Source: Galbula dea (taxonomy: Eukaryota > Chordata > Aves > Piciformes > Galbulidae). From it: a stretch of 64,000 nt of DNA. Below are positions 46,533 to 57,182 of the stretch, one piece after another. Numbering within the stretch: the stretch's first letter is position 1; each line of letters begins with the position of its first letter. The notes beneath the pieces were generated by a model, which saw nothing but the letters and a program-made list of their open reading frames with translations, did not search any database and was not told the origin of the DNA. The stretch covers positions 177,354-241,353 of the forward strand of contig VWZX01008950.1 in the NCBI GenBank assembly GCA_013399015.1, in the 5' to 3' direction. Position numbers and translations under genes: made by a program.

Positions 46533-47322
46533 CTCACAGAATCACAGAATCATTACGGTTGGAAAGGACCCTCAAGATCATCTAGTCCAACCGATAGCTC
46601 TACACGACTCTTATCCCTAAATGATCCCCTGAAGAAACACATCTATCCTCTTCTTAAAAACCTCCAGGGATGGTGACTCTACCACCTCCCTGGGCAGCCT
46701 ATTCCAATATCTCACCACTCTTTCAGGAAAGAAATTCTTCCTAATATCTAATCTAAACCTACCCTGGCTCAGCTTAAGCCCATTCCCTCTAGTCCTGTCA
46801 CTAGTCACAAGGGAGAAGAGGCCAACACCCGCCTCCCTAGAATGACCTTTCAAGTAGCTGAAGAGAGCGATAAGGTCTCCCCTCAGCCTCCTCTTCTCCA
46901 GGCTAAACAACCCCAACTCCCTAAGCCTCTCCTCATAAGGCCTGTTCTCCAGACCCCTGATAAACTTAGTTGCCCTTCTCTGCACCCTCTCTAGTAGCTC
47001 AATGTCCTTCCTAAACTGCGGTGCCCAAAACTGCACACAGTACTCGAGGTGTGGCCCCACCAGTGCCGTGTACACTGGCAAGATCACCTCCCTGCTGCTG
47101 CTGGTCACACTATTCCTGATACAAGCCAGGATGCCATTGGCTTTCTTAGCCACCTGGGCACACTGCTGACTCATGTTCAGCTGGCTGTCAATCAGCACCC
47201 CCAGGTCCTTCTCTGCTGGGGAGCTCTCCAGCCACTCTTTCCTGAGCCAGTAGCTCTGCTGGGGGTTGTTACGCCCAAAATGCAGGACTCTACATTTACC
47301 CTTATTAAAACTCATACCATTG
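46533..47322 (-). mobile_element. Young CR1 LINE, 790 bp (subfamily B)
   Basis: Minus-strand CR1 with a clean 3' end (CACAGAATCACAGAATCATTACGG) and 5' truncation at the NGMSFNKGKC codons (about 47322). It is nearly identical to 14105-15176 over the shared part, implying recent insertion. Confidence 0.96.
46617..47322 (-). pseudogene. CR1 ORF2 C-terminal part, fully open
   Basis: The final ~235 codons of CR1 ORF2 without any stop or frameshift: SFNKGKCRVLHFGRNN, KDLGVLIDSQLNMSQQC, REVILPVYTALVGPHLEY, ERVQRRATKFIRGLENRPYE, SYLKGHSREAGVGLFSLVTS, RKNFFPERVVRYWNRLPREV and VFKKRIDVFLQGII, then the stop. An ATG at 47387 extends the frame into flanking DNA, which is coincidental. The fragment lies downstream of the RT active site, so it cannot work alone. 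It is useful as a near-consensus for the part missing from the gapped copy at 14584. Confidence 0.92.
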
Positions 47323-47920
47323 GCAAAGATTATTTCTTCTGTCTTAGAAACAGTTACTGTACGAAAAACAACATTATGTGTGGTCAATTGCTATTAATGT
47401 ATGTATGTAAATTGTATGTAATTTATTTATTCTCAGCTATTTCAAACAGAATACATGAAGAAAATCTATGAGGTTTAGGAGAGTAGATTTTGTTTCTTTA
47501 TTATTTTGTGACAATTCTCTATGGAAGAGCTGTGAACGTCACCTGGTCTTAAGAAGTCGCCTTGGAAGTAGTTTGACCTTAACAGTAACAATCTTTAAAA
47601 TAACGTCTAGTAAAAAAAATTCACATTTGGTTTTATCTCATTATGTTTAACTGTTGGTGATCCTTCATAATTTAGAAACCAAATAAATCAGGACAGTATT
47701 TATTGAGGCAGATTACTTTTTATGGGCTCTGACACGGGGAAGCTTGTTGATCATTTAAACATACTTATGAGTTTTGTAGATCTTTAAATACCACATAATT
47801 ACCTGCAGTGCTTTATGAGTTACTGTCTATCAGACTGTGGGTTTACCAACTCAAGAACAGAAAAATTACAATTTTTGGTTTACCTGAGGTGTTAATAATA
47901 AGTGTCTCCACTTAATTATG

Positions 47921-47968
47921 TTAAGTGAACAATGATTGAAGTGAACATTGTTAAGTGAACTATGATTG
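47921..47968. repeat. 30-bp tandem duplication
   Basis: TTAAGTGAACAATGATTG (47921-47938) recurs as TTAAGTGAACTATGATTG (47951-47968), one mismatch, period 30. Confidence 0.85.
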
Positions 47969-48568
47969 TGATTTGGTATTAATATTAGACTATTCTAATG
48001 ATAAACATGAAGCTTATGTTTAAACATCTCATATTGACCTCATATAATGAGGAATGAGATTGCTATACTGATACTCAAACCTAGACGTGTCAGTTACAAG
48101 GGGGAATAGCGTGACTGTGGATATAGAACATAACTCCAGGTGTGGACTTTCTGAAATTTCTATGTTTAGCACTAAGAATAGCGTAAATTTACTTGCTGAT
48201 TGTGAGTCTTAAAATAATATGTGAAGTAGTGATATTTAAGTAATATATCAAAGTGTTCACCTATGGGCAGCTATATTTGTTAGAATAATAATAACAGTAT
48301 TTAAAACACAGTTGCTCTTATTTTCCTTTCCAAAGGCAATAAACAAAACATTTTCAAATATACTGTCACTGCAAGAATAAATCCTTGAAAATAAAAATTA
48401 ACAATACAGTGCACATCATTCCAAGATGAACTTAATGTTGAATTAAAGCATTGTTATATGCAGTAATTTCCATTTAATAAGAGCTTCTTAAAAATTAGAT
48501 ATTCCAGATATATTTTTGAACTTCACTGAAATTTCATTTTCTTATTTTACAAATACTCCAAAATATAT

Positions 48569-48632
48569 TCTATATATGGTTCAAAATGGTTTTATAGATG
48601 GTTCTATATATGATTCTATAAATGGTTCAAAA
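48569..48632. repeat. Degenerate short tandem repeat
   Basis: TTCTATATATGGTTCAAAA, TTTTATAGATGGTTCTATA, TATGATTCTATAAATGGTTC: three to four imperfect units built on TATAxATGGTTC. Confidence 0.7.
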
Positions 48633-50093
48633 ATAAGTCAACATCATTATCAATGCTTTACTTTAGCCTTCTATTCTATTTGCACATACAGAGACACTGT
48701 ATACTAAGCTACTTAAAAACTCAATTTTGCAGTCATTATTCTACATGACAACTGTAAAATGCAAGAGATTGTCTCTGAAGAGAATGAAAATAATCTTCAG
48801 AGGGCAATTAAACATAATTCAGGTATTTTGTTCAGAGTGAAACTCAGTCTTTAAAGGTTTTGGGGAATGTTAGGGTTATGCCAGTTAAAATAACTTTCAA
48901 AAGTATATACTTATCTGTCTATTCTTCAGTGAAGTGGTATTATTTAATTTCAAAACTTAGTAGTTTAGTTCCATACATGGAATGAAGGAATGGATTTTGT
49001 ATCTCTTCCACTGTTGACCTAAGTTAAATAATGATATTTAAGTCATTAAGAGGGTAATGAAAATGTACTTTGAAATATGCTGCTACATGGTGTGATTATA
49101 CATCTCTGCCATTCTCCTCTAGATTTTTAGAAAATGCACTTCTAATATCTCATTTTTAAATGGTTTTCGGTAAAGAATGTGTTCTGAACAAAGAATTCTC
49201 CTTTGGTTTTCTGTTTTAGTTATTGGAACAGAACATTTCAGACAAAACTTTTAATAATTTAATTTTACATTATTTATTCTGAATATAAATGTGTGTATAT
49301 ATTTCTATCAAATGTGCTGTGCAAATAACACCTACCAAAACATCTTTAACTTTAAATCTCAAGATAAAATTATAAAGAGCTGAATTGGTTCCAAAAATGT
49401 AACCTATATAAAAGGAAACATTATAACTAAGTAATTAAAAACATGAATCATTACAGAAAAATGAGGCTATTATTTCAGCTAGGTTCTACTTCTTGTTCTC
49501 TGTATTCAGTTCCAGGGACATGCATTTATCTTCCTTAATTTTATGACAGGCATAGGTAAGTGTTTTGAAAAAATACAGCATTTCTAATCAGAAGGCATCT
49601 ACACAAGTTCTGCTTCCTAATTTTATCAGGTACAGTAAGCTCTATTTTAACAAGTACTTTTCAGAAATATACAGTTTAAGAGCAGCTATGTTTCTTGGTG
49701 AGCTACAGTAAGTTAAAAATGACTGAAACAAAATTTATGGTAAGAAATTACCAAGTTTTGGAGTTTTGTCAAGTGAGATTTCCAGATTCTCCTGTTTACT
49801 CTTATACTACAGATGCAGTGGAAAAGTTCTGAAATGTGTTCAAGACTGATGTACTTAATGGCCAGGTCTGGGGCTGTCCAGCCTCCCCTCTGCTGCTCTA
49901 CTCCTAGTTGGGCCAGTGGGATAGGCACTGACTTCTGGGCCCTGCCGTTGCTCTCTCAGGGAGCCCCTGATGCTCCCAGCATCTGACTCGACCACTTTCT
50001 GCTTCCTTTTAGTAACTGGTATGACAATGTCTTAAGAATTAGAAAAAATTTAGACAAGCAAGGCCTCCGAGAAACAATGTAATAGTATTTTCA

Positions 50094-50625
50094 AAGAATC
50101 ACAGAATGCTAGGAGTTGGAAGTGACCTCAAAAGATCATCTAGCCCAAACTGCCTGCCACAACAGGATTCTCTAGACCAGGTCACACAGAAGCTCGTCCA
50201 GAAGGGTTTTGAATATCTCCAGAGAAGAAGACTCCACAACCTCTCTGGGTAGTCTGTTCCAGTGTTCTGGCACTCTCACTGGGAAAAAGATTTTTCTCAT
50301 ATTCACATGGAACCTCCTATGCTTCAGCTTACAACCATTGCCCCTTGTCTTGTCACTGGGCTTCACTGAGAAGAGCCTGACCCCATCCTCCTGACACACA
50401 CCCTTCACATATTTAAAAGCATAGATGAGGTCACCCCTTAGTCTCCTCCAAGCTAAAGCGACCCAGCTCCCTCAGCCTTTCCTCATAAGGAAGATGTTCC
50501 AGCCCCTTCATCATCTTGGTGGCTCTGTGCTGCACTCTTTCAAGCAGTTCCCGATCCTTCTTAAACTGAAGGGCCCAGAACTGGACACAACACGCCAGAT
50601 GCGGCCCTCCCTAGGGTAGAATTGA
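50094..50625 (-). mobile_element. CR1 LINE, 3' 530 bp (subfamily A)
   Basis: Minus-strand CR1 from the AATCACAGAATGCTAGGAG tail through ORF2 C-terminal codons. The frame at 50172-50408 reads MKGVCQEDGVRLFSVKPSDK, TRGNGCKLKHRRFHVNM and RVPEHWNRLPREVVESSSLE. It ends near 50620 at the complement of the RPHL region, where the orientation switches (next entry). Confidence 0.92.
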
Positions 50626-50722
50626 TATGCTCAGCTGGCTCCCTGAAATGTCTGTATACCAATGCATGCAGCATGGGGAATAAACAGGATGAGTTAGAAA
50701 TCTATGTGAGGTCAAGGGCATC
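50626..50722 (+). mobile_element. CR1 ORF2 5' fragment in inverted orientation
   Basis: GCTCAGCTGGCTCCCTGAAATG onward encodes LKCLYTNACSMGNKQDELE and IYVRSRG, the beginning of the CR1 ORF2 endonuclease, on the plus strand. It abuts the minus-strand 3' CR1 piece at 50094-50625, a head-to-head arrangement expected from a 5' inversion by twin priming with loss of the middle of the element. Confidence 0.72.
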
Positions 50723-50730
50723 TATAAATA

Positions 50731-50909
50731 AGTCCTGGGAAATGCATTGAGTGTATTAATTTGGCCTATATAATCATAACTCGTGCTGAGTTCAGTGTGA
50801 GTGTTAGGAGTAGAGATCCCCCACGTGCCTCGTGTTATTAAAGGAATGTTTCATTAAGATATCTTAAACTCTGGACTCTGAGAGTCTTATTATCTAGCTG
50901 ACTTTTACA
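50731..50909 (+). mobile_element. LTR-like fragment (promoter to end)
   Basis: A TATATAA box at 50767-50773, an ATTAAA signal at 50837-50842 and an end CTGACTTTTACA at 50909 are in LTR order. No start with TG or target duplication was identified, so this is probably a 5'-truncated or partly overwritten LTR. Confidence 0.4.
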
Positions 50910-51003
50910 GTATCACTATAGTATTCAAGATGGCAGAGACAAGAGTAAACTATGAAGGATTATGGAAGGAACTTGTACGCTGAGTAAACTTCCCATGTCT
51001 CTC

Positions 51004-51710
51004 TGTGGGAGACCAAGCAGAAAAAAATAAACTGGCTCTGGCATTCTGTCAACTGATAAAACCCTGAAACAAAGCAAAGAGGGCTTGTATGATAGGAAAA
51101 GACCAGGCTTGGCAGAGATAAGAGAATAAAAGGGAGAGAAATGTCTCAAGTCCCCCAATCACTGAAGAAGGAATGTCTCAAGGCATAAATTCCCAGAAAC
51201 TAAACTCTCTAGATTTTGCTTGGAAATAAAACTTCCAGGATAATGGCTACTGTTGCAACGAAAAGGCTGTCTATACTGAGTAACCATGTGTAAAACTGGG
51301 AGATGAGTGCCTTGATTTTTGGGGAATTTCTGGAAAAAAAAAAACATTGGCTGCACCAATGTTTGAAAAAAGGACTGGTGATCCCTTTCTTTGATTTATT
51401 TTCTCTTTCTTTCTCTTTTCTCTTTCTTTCCCCTTCCTCTGTCTCTTTTTTTGCATTATGAAGTTACATGAGGCCTACCTATATCATCTATCACTATTTA
51501 TTTACCTGTCCTTATTGCCTATTAATATTTGCCTACCTACATTGCATATCACTGTTTTTGTATATTCATTATTGTGCCAAATATTGTGGGTATAATTAGG
51601 AAAATGAACGGTTAACTATCCACAGACCTCAGATGTTTGTTCACCTCAGTTTCAGCAAAGGGAATCCTCGAACCTGAGTCACTGCTGCCCCCATTGAGTG
51701 GGATGTGACA
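51004..51710 (+). mobile_element. Probable LTR, pyrimidine-rich U5
   Basis: From TGTGGGAGACCAAGC to GAGTGGGATGTGACA (707 bp), flanked by CTCTC (50999-51003) and TTCTC (51711-51715), 4 of 5 bases equal. It has AATAAA elements near 51125 and 51225 and a long T/C tract (51386-51446). The purine strand of that tract explains the Lys/Arg-rich frame on the minus strand. Family not recognised. Confidence 0.45.
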
Positions 51711-52030
51711 TTCTCAATACAAATAAATTGTAAATAACACATAAAAAACCCAGTGTAATATAAATTATGAACTCTTTTTTTTTTCTTTCAGGAGTTAGAT
51801 CTTTTAGATATAATAGATATTTTGTGAAAAGTTAATCTCTGTACTCAGTAGTGGTACAGAAAATAAATAAAACTGCTTGCAGTTCTTAAGAAGGAAGCAA
51901 GGAGCAAAACAGAAAACACTATTATGCCATTGACAAACCTGTGGTTCACCTGCATTCTGTCTGCTGTGGCCTGATATGTCCCCAGCCAAATAGAAAATGA
52001 AAAAGTAGAGATAGAAAAGTACTTTAGGCT
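51711..52030. other. AT-rich spacer, no gene seen
   Basis: Nothing recognised. Confidence 0.5.
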
Positions 52031-52798
52031 TGTGTGGCGAGGTTTTGGAGTAGCTACAGGGGTGGCTTCTGTGAGAAGCTGCTAGAAGCCTCCCTGATTC
52101 CAAGTCAGATCTAATTCTGGCCAAGGCTAAGCCAATCAGAGCCAAACAGTAGCACCTCTGTGATAACATACTTAAGAAGGCAAAAAAAAATCTGCTGGGA
52201 AGGGAGAGTGGAGTAGAGGGGTGAGGTATGAGATGAACAACTATACAGACACCAAGGCCAGTGAGGAAGGAGAGAGCATCTCTCATCTACATCAGAGCAT
52301 AAATTCCCCTTCAGCCCGTAGTGAAATGGTAGGTTGACTCTCTGAAGCTCATGCAGATTAATGGTGGAGCAGATGACCACCTGCAGCCCATGGAGGACAC
52401 CACACTGGGGCAGGTGACTGCACCCAAAGAAAGCCATGACTCCAGGAGAAGCTCATGCTGGAGCAGTCTGTTGCTGGGGGGACTACACCCTAAGGAAGGG
52501 ATCCATGCCGGAGCAGTTTGTGAAAAGCTGCAGCCAGTGTGAAGGACTCACATTGGAGATGTTCATGGAGAATAGTTGCCTGTGGTAGGGATCCCATACT
52601 GGAGCAGGAGAACTGTGTTAGGAATCGTCTCCCACAGCAGGAAAGAGCAGCAGAGACGATGTGTGACAAACAACCATTACTACCATTCCCTGACCCCTTT
52701 ATAATTGGTGGAGAGGAGGTGGAGAAATCGGGAGAAGATCTGAGCCCTAGAAGAAGGGAAGGGTAGGCAGAAGGTGTTTTAAGATTTGGTTATATAGA
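52031..52798 (+). mobile_element. Common avian ERVL-type LTR, 3'-truncated
   Basis: Starts TGTGTGGCGAGGTTTTGGAG and follows the layout of a very common bird LTR: GGGTGGCTTCTGTGAGAAGC, CAGTAGCACCTCTGTGATAA, ACATACTTAAGAAGG (promoter-like), ACACCAAGGCCAGTGAGGAA, a string of diverged units built on CTGCAGCCCATGGAGGAC and GGAGCAG, and finally GAAGGTGTTTTAAGATTTGG. It breaks off there, lacking R/U5 and a terminal CA. The 160- and 108-codon minus-strand frames across it are shadows. Confidence 0.8.
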
Positions 52799-53807
52799 CT
52801 GTATGGCTGGTTGCATGATCAGGAAAGATGAATAAAGGTTAGGTCACAAATGAGAGTAGCAGGAACATTGAGAGGAAGTGCATTTACTATGAAAATTTAC
52901 AGTAAACTCAGAAGGCTAATTAATGTTTTAAAATAAAGAACATGGATATGACAGTTTCAGGGAGTATTTAGTTTAGGTTTTGAGGGGTTTATTTCTCTTC
53001 CATTCACATGCGAGCTCTATCATTCATATATGCTTGTGAATTTTAGAAAACCTAGTACAATTTTGAGGATTACAAATCTTCCCAGGCATGTTTTTCTTGC
53101 TTGTATTGTGCATTTACATAATTACAGTTTTAATACAGAGGCAATTTACTGTTAGCATTTTCCAAAAGGTTAATTTTGCTTGCAATAGATGCTTTACTCT
53201 GCATGGAACAGATTTCAGGCAGAAGCCCTGATTTCACACTGGTTAAGAGATCCTGTATGTCAGGTCTTTGGCTAGGTCAGCAAAGGCTTAGAGAGCTTCA
53301 ATGTATTATTAAAAACCCTGTGCAAAACCTCAGCCTAGGCACTGGCTTGTTCTTAGAACACAAAATTCTCTCAAATTACTGATGAAAGGGTTGGAGGTTA
53401 CTTGCTGACTGGAAGACTTTACAAAAACAAAATATGCCAACTAGTATCTCACTCTTTATTAGGAGTACTTACTCAAACTTCTATATTGGATAATGAGAAG
53501 GTCACTTTGCCTAGCTTTGTGTGAGGTAAGTAAACACCTGGTATCTGGTGCAGTGTTCTGTCTGGGCTGTTATGTCTGCTTTCTCAGGCTGTAAAAGTGG
53601 GTGGAATAAAGCAGTAATGAGAGTGCTAGGTTATAATGTCTTTGGGTTTACTAATAGCCTTTTTATTGAAGGCATCAGGCTGACAGTGAACATGAAAGGT
53701 AGTAGGTAGCTTTTTCCGGCTTATGGAATGCTAACTTTCAATTCAATAGTTAAATAATTATTAATTAATTAATTATTAATTTTGGAAAGTTAAATAATAA
53801 TCATAAA
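52799..53807. other. AT-rich unique sequence, no gene seen
   Basis: Includes an AT-only ATTAATTAATT stretch at 53751-53780. No gene or family recognised. Confidence 0.5.
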
Positions 53808-53817
53808 AATAGTTTAT

Positions 53818-54293
53818 TGTGGGGTTTCTGGAGGAAAATGGACGTATAGTGGACATAACAGTGAGCAATCTTGGACATTGTCTGACAGGATTCTGTTCTC
53901 ATGGGAAGGCACGCTGTTTGGGACACTGTTATAATGAGAAAGCCTGAAAACTTGGACTCTGTACTGTGTGAAAGTTATGCTGGGAGAACAGACTCAAGGA
54001 CAGTGTGTTTGTGCAGTCCCGGAACAAGGAGACTAACGGCCTTGCCACCTGCAACAGCAAGAACCTGACAGGAAGAGTCAGAGATAGAGATTGATGCCTT
54101 GTGGTCAGTAGGTCTTAGCAAATCATATGTAATGTTTAGGCGAGTGGACAATGCATGTAACCAATTGTAATTTGGGCTACCATGTGGCACGTTTATAGAA
54201 AAATGTATTTAAGCAGAGTGTGTGCTTAATAAAATTGACTTCTTGCCGTATTCATATTAAATCGAGTGCGGAGTTCGGGACTTCCGCGTCGCA
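53818..54293 (+). mobile_element. ERVK-like solo LTR with 9-bp flanking repeat
   Basis: Runs from TGTGGGGTTTCTGG to GACTTCCGCGTCGCA (476 bp). ATAGTTTAT flanks both ends (53809-53817 and 54294-54302). Promoter order: AACCAATTG (CCAAT, about 54157), TATTTAAG at 54206-54213 and AATAAA at 54228-54233. The box-to-signal spacing of about 15 bp and the CGG-rich end resemble alpharetrovirus-like avian LTRs. The sequence is well preserved and no viral genes remain. Confidence 0.82.
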
Positions 54294-54412
54294 ATAGTTT
54301 ATGAGTTTATTCTTTTCCAGTAAGCATTTCCCTTCTGCAGTGGTTTTATTACTATAAATGAAGATGAAAGTTTTTGCCTGCAGCCAGTTTTAAGCTTCTA
54401 AATGTTGCTTAT

Positions 54413-54901
54413 TGTTGTGGTTTAGGCCAAGCAGTCAGCTGAGCCCCACAAAAGCCACTCACATAATGCCCCCCTCCTTATCACCCCACCGTGGGATGGG
54501 GAAGGAGGATCAGGAGTAAAATGCCAAAACCACCTTGAGATGAGTGGTATCTTGGGTTGAGATAAGGAAGGTTCAGTAGAACAACACAGAGAAGCAATAG
54601 GATTACAAAGAAAGTTAAACTAGTAATATATAAACAAGTGATATAAAACACAACTCTTCACCCAACAAGCACACCAAAAATACTGCTCAAAAATTGTCAC
54701 ACCGCCCACACTAGCAAACCACTGAAAAAAACCCCCACCTCTGAGAAACTGCCATGTACCAACTCAGCCCATACTTATATAGCAGGCATGGTGTTAATAC
54801 AGTGTGGAATACCCCATTGGCTGATTCAGTTGTCTGTCCTGGGTGTGTCTCCTCCCCACTACTTGTGCAAATGTAATCCTGTCCTAGCCAAACCCAGGAC
54901 A
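54413..54901 (-). mobile_element. Solo LTR, TGTCCTGG type
   Basis: On the minus strand it starts TGTCCTGGGTTTGGCTAGG at 54901, has a CCAATGGGG box (about 54815) and a TATATAAG box (about 54775-54782), and ends near 54413 (complement of TGTTGTGGTTTAGG). Flanks CTTAT (54408-54412) and TTTAT (54902-54906) match at 4 of 5 bases, compatible with an aged 5-bp duplication. The start resembles the LTRs at 438-1200 and 8578-9332, but the interior differs. Confidence 0.75.
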
Positions 54902-56345
54902 TTTATCAGTGATTCCTTCTAAATATTTCTACAAGCATAAATTTTAAGCACCGTAAGATTTTGAGGTGTCTTTTCATTCAAGTGTGTGTGTTCACTTAGC
55001 ATTTGTTTCTCTAAATACAAGGACAATATGATCTCTATCTGTAAATTTTTCAGTATGTTTCAGAAGCTCTGTCTCTACCTTTTGAACTCATTGGAGAAAT
55101 TCAACATTTTTCAGGAGTGACAATATCTTAGAAATGACTCTTTTTAATGTTTTGTTAAATTGGACAGCCAAGTAAGGGAAAGGTTACAACTTGAGGACAC
55201 AATAGTAGTAGATAAGAGACAGTGTACAAAAAATAACTGCATGCCCTTCTACAAAGACATGACCTGGGGAAAGCTTCATTCATAGCTGAGGCCCTTCAGA
55301 GACACTGAAATCAGCAACCACGTGACACAAATCTACAGAAAATTAGAGAATGCTAGACGCCAGGTTGCAACTAGTCTATCCGCTATGGCTGACTGGCCCT
55401 GAGCAGCACATATTTTATTTAGCTTATATATCCTTGCTTGAGCATAAGTAGAAGAGTTATACATTTATGCACTACCATTTAGATCAGTAAGCAGTGAAGT
55501 CATCTGCAGCACCTGCTAATAGATAGACTGCTTGAACATGTAACACTTTAAATAAATACAGCTCGTCAGTATTTATCAAGAGCAGCAGCAATAATGCAGA
55601 AGTTATTTTGCTAGTACGATTGACCAAACATTTATTGACACATTTCTTGAAAAAGACCATATACCAAGCAGAAGGATTTTTTTTTATACTGCTGCTTAGT
55701 ACATAGAATTTATCATATTTTCCAGATCAAGACCTTATTCTATCCGTATCTAGTATTATTCCATTGGAGTTTTTCTGTTAGAAATTTAAAAAGCAAAGAC
55801 CAAAACCAGATGTGAACAGTTCTATTAGAAGGGGATAAATCAAGCTATCATTTAAAAAGCTAGAGCTCAGCTGCAGACATTTTAGTTTAAGTGAACAGTG
55901 CAACATATTGGAAACAATGTAAAGGTACTAGAGCTTTTATTTTATGTTATTATTCCATTGTAATCTTCCCTGATTCCAGAGGCAGCAGTCTCTAATTCCC
56001 CTGGTTATTTTTTAGTGCTTCTAGTCAACAAACCAGGGCTTTCATAGCTGGCTTTTTCCTTAATTTCTCCCTTACCTAAGCTGCACAACTGAACAGTAGA
56101 ATAAATGTTAGCTGGTTGGCTGGCTGCTGCTGTTGCTTCCCTGAACCTCACCCTCGGACCTGGCTTTATTTTCAGACTGCGTCTCACAGTGCTTTTGTCT
56201 CTAACTCAAGCCTCAATTTGTCTCTAACTCAATTCCCCTCACAAATGAATGTGCACTTTAAATATGCTTCTGTTTTCACTTCTGTTTGCTTTGCCATCTC
56301 CACCACCAAACTTCTTGTTACTTCCTTATTATCTATAATCTATTT
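54902..56345. other. AT-rich unique sequence, no gene seen
   Basis: Nothing recognised. Confidence 0.5.
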
Positions 56346-57182
56346 TGGTGGGTTTGTACTGGGCATGTTCAGGTCAGATGTTTCAGGAAAAGTTTCCCCA
56401 TTTTGGGGTGGAATGTTGTGGCTTCGTGCTGATCATGCTCAGGTGAGAAGGTTCAGGAAGGTTCCCCCAGCTCCAATGTTGATCTAGCCTCTGGCTGGGG
56501 TCAAGTCAATGAGCACCTCTGTGAATAGCATACTTAAGGGGGGAAATAACTTGTGTGGGGTGTTTCCTGTAGTTAGGTTGTCAGCTGCCTTTGGAGCTCT
56601 GTAAAGAGTTGCCAATGGAGAGACCACTGTGCAGCCTGTGGATCAGGAGGAGCCTGCACTGGAACATGGGAGGTTCCCCCAAAGAGATACAAGGACTCTG
56701 GGAAAGATGCATGGGGATCATACTGTGCAGGAGGGATGCCACATTGCTGAAGGGAAGGACAGTCTGGGGGTTTTCCTTTAAAGAGGATGGACTCACTACC
56801 ATTGTGGACTGGACTGGGGTCTCCATTCATTTCCTTGTCTCTCTGCAGTGCAGGAGAGGAGGGGGTCTATCTTGGGATCAGGGCTCAGAAGAGTGGAGGG
56901 ATGAAATGTAAAGAGCTGTGTGTGGGTTTCGTATAGTATGTATGTATCCTCTTGCTCTAACTAGATTCAATTGTGATTTTTGTTTAGATTAAATTTTGTG
57001 GGTTTTTTCCGCCCACATCTTGTTGTCTTTTGGCTGTGACCATAACTGGTGAATAAGTCCCCTTTGTCCTTAGTTCAAGCCCGCCTTGTGTTTTCTCCTT
57101 CCCATCCCACCCACCTGTGCAGAGGAGAAATGAGCGAGTGTCTGTATACTTTTGAGCAGCTGAGGAGGCCAAAACCATGACA
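56346..57182 (+). mobile_element. Avian ERVL-type solo LTR
   Basis: From TGGTGGGTTTGTACTGGG to GGCCAAAACCATGACA (837 bp), flanked by TATTT (56341-56345) and TTTTT (57183-57187). It shares the layout of the LTR at 52031: GAGCACCTCTGTGAATAGC then ATACTTAAGGGGGG, followed by diverged GCAGCCTGTGGATCAGGAGG-like units, and here it keeps the end, including GATTAAATTTTGTGGG (signal ATTAAA, about 56987). Overlapping 81-106 codon frames inside it on both strands are chance frames. Confidence 0.75.

Larger units (their letters stand above)
47323..50093. other. 2.8 kb AT-rich unique sequence, no gene seen
   Basis: Contains two short tandem-like duplications (47921-47968 and 48569-48632) and a GC-richer stretch at 49860-49995 that I cannot assign. 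No coding signature. Confidence 0.5.

Noticed and set aside
47049..47471. 140-codon plus-strand ORF
   Set aside because: Antisense shadow of CR1 ORF2 (46617-47322) extending into AT-rich flank.
51804..52286. 160-codon minus-strand ORF with a hydrophobic segment
   Set aside because: Lies mostly across the U3 of the ERVL-type LTR at 52031 and has no family motif.
56573..56911. 81-106 codon ORFs on both strands
   Set aside because: Mutually overlapping frames inside the LTR at 56346-57182.
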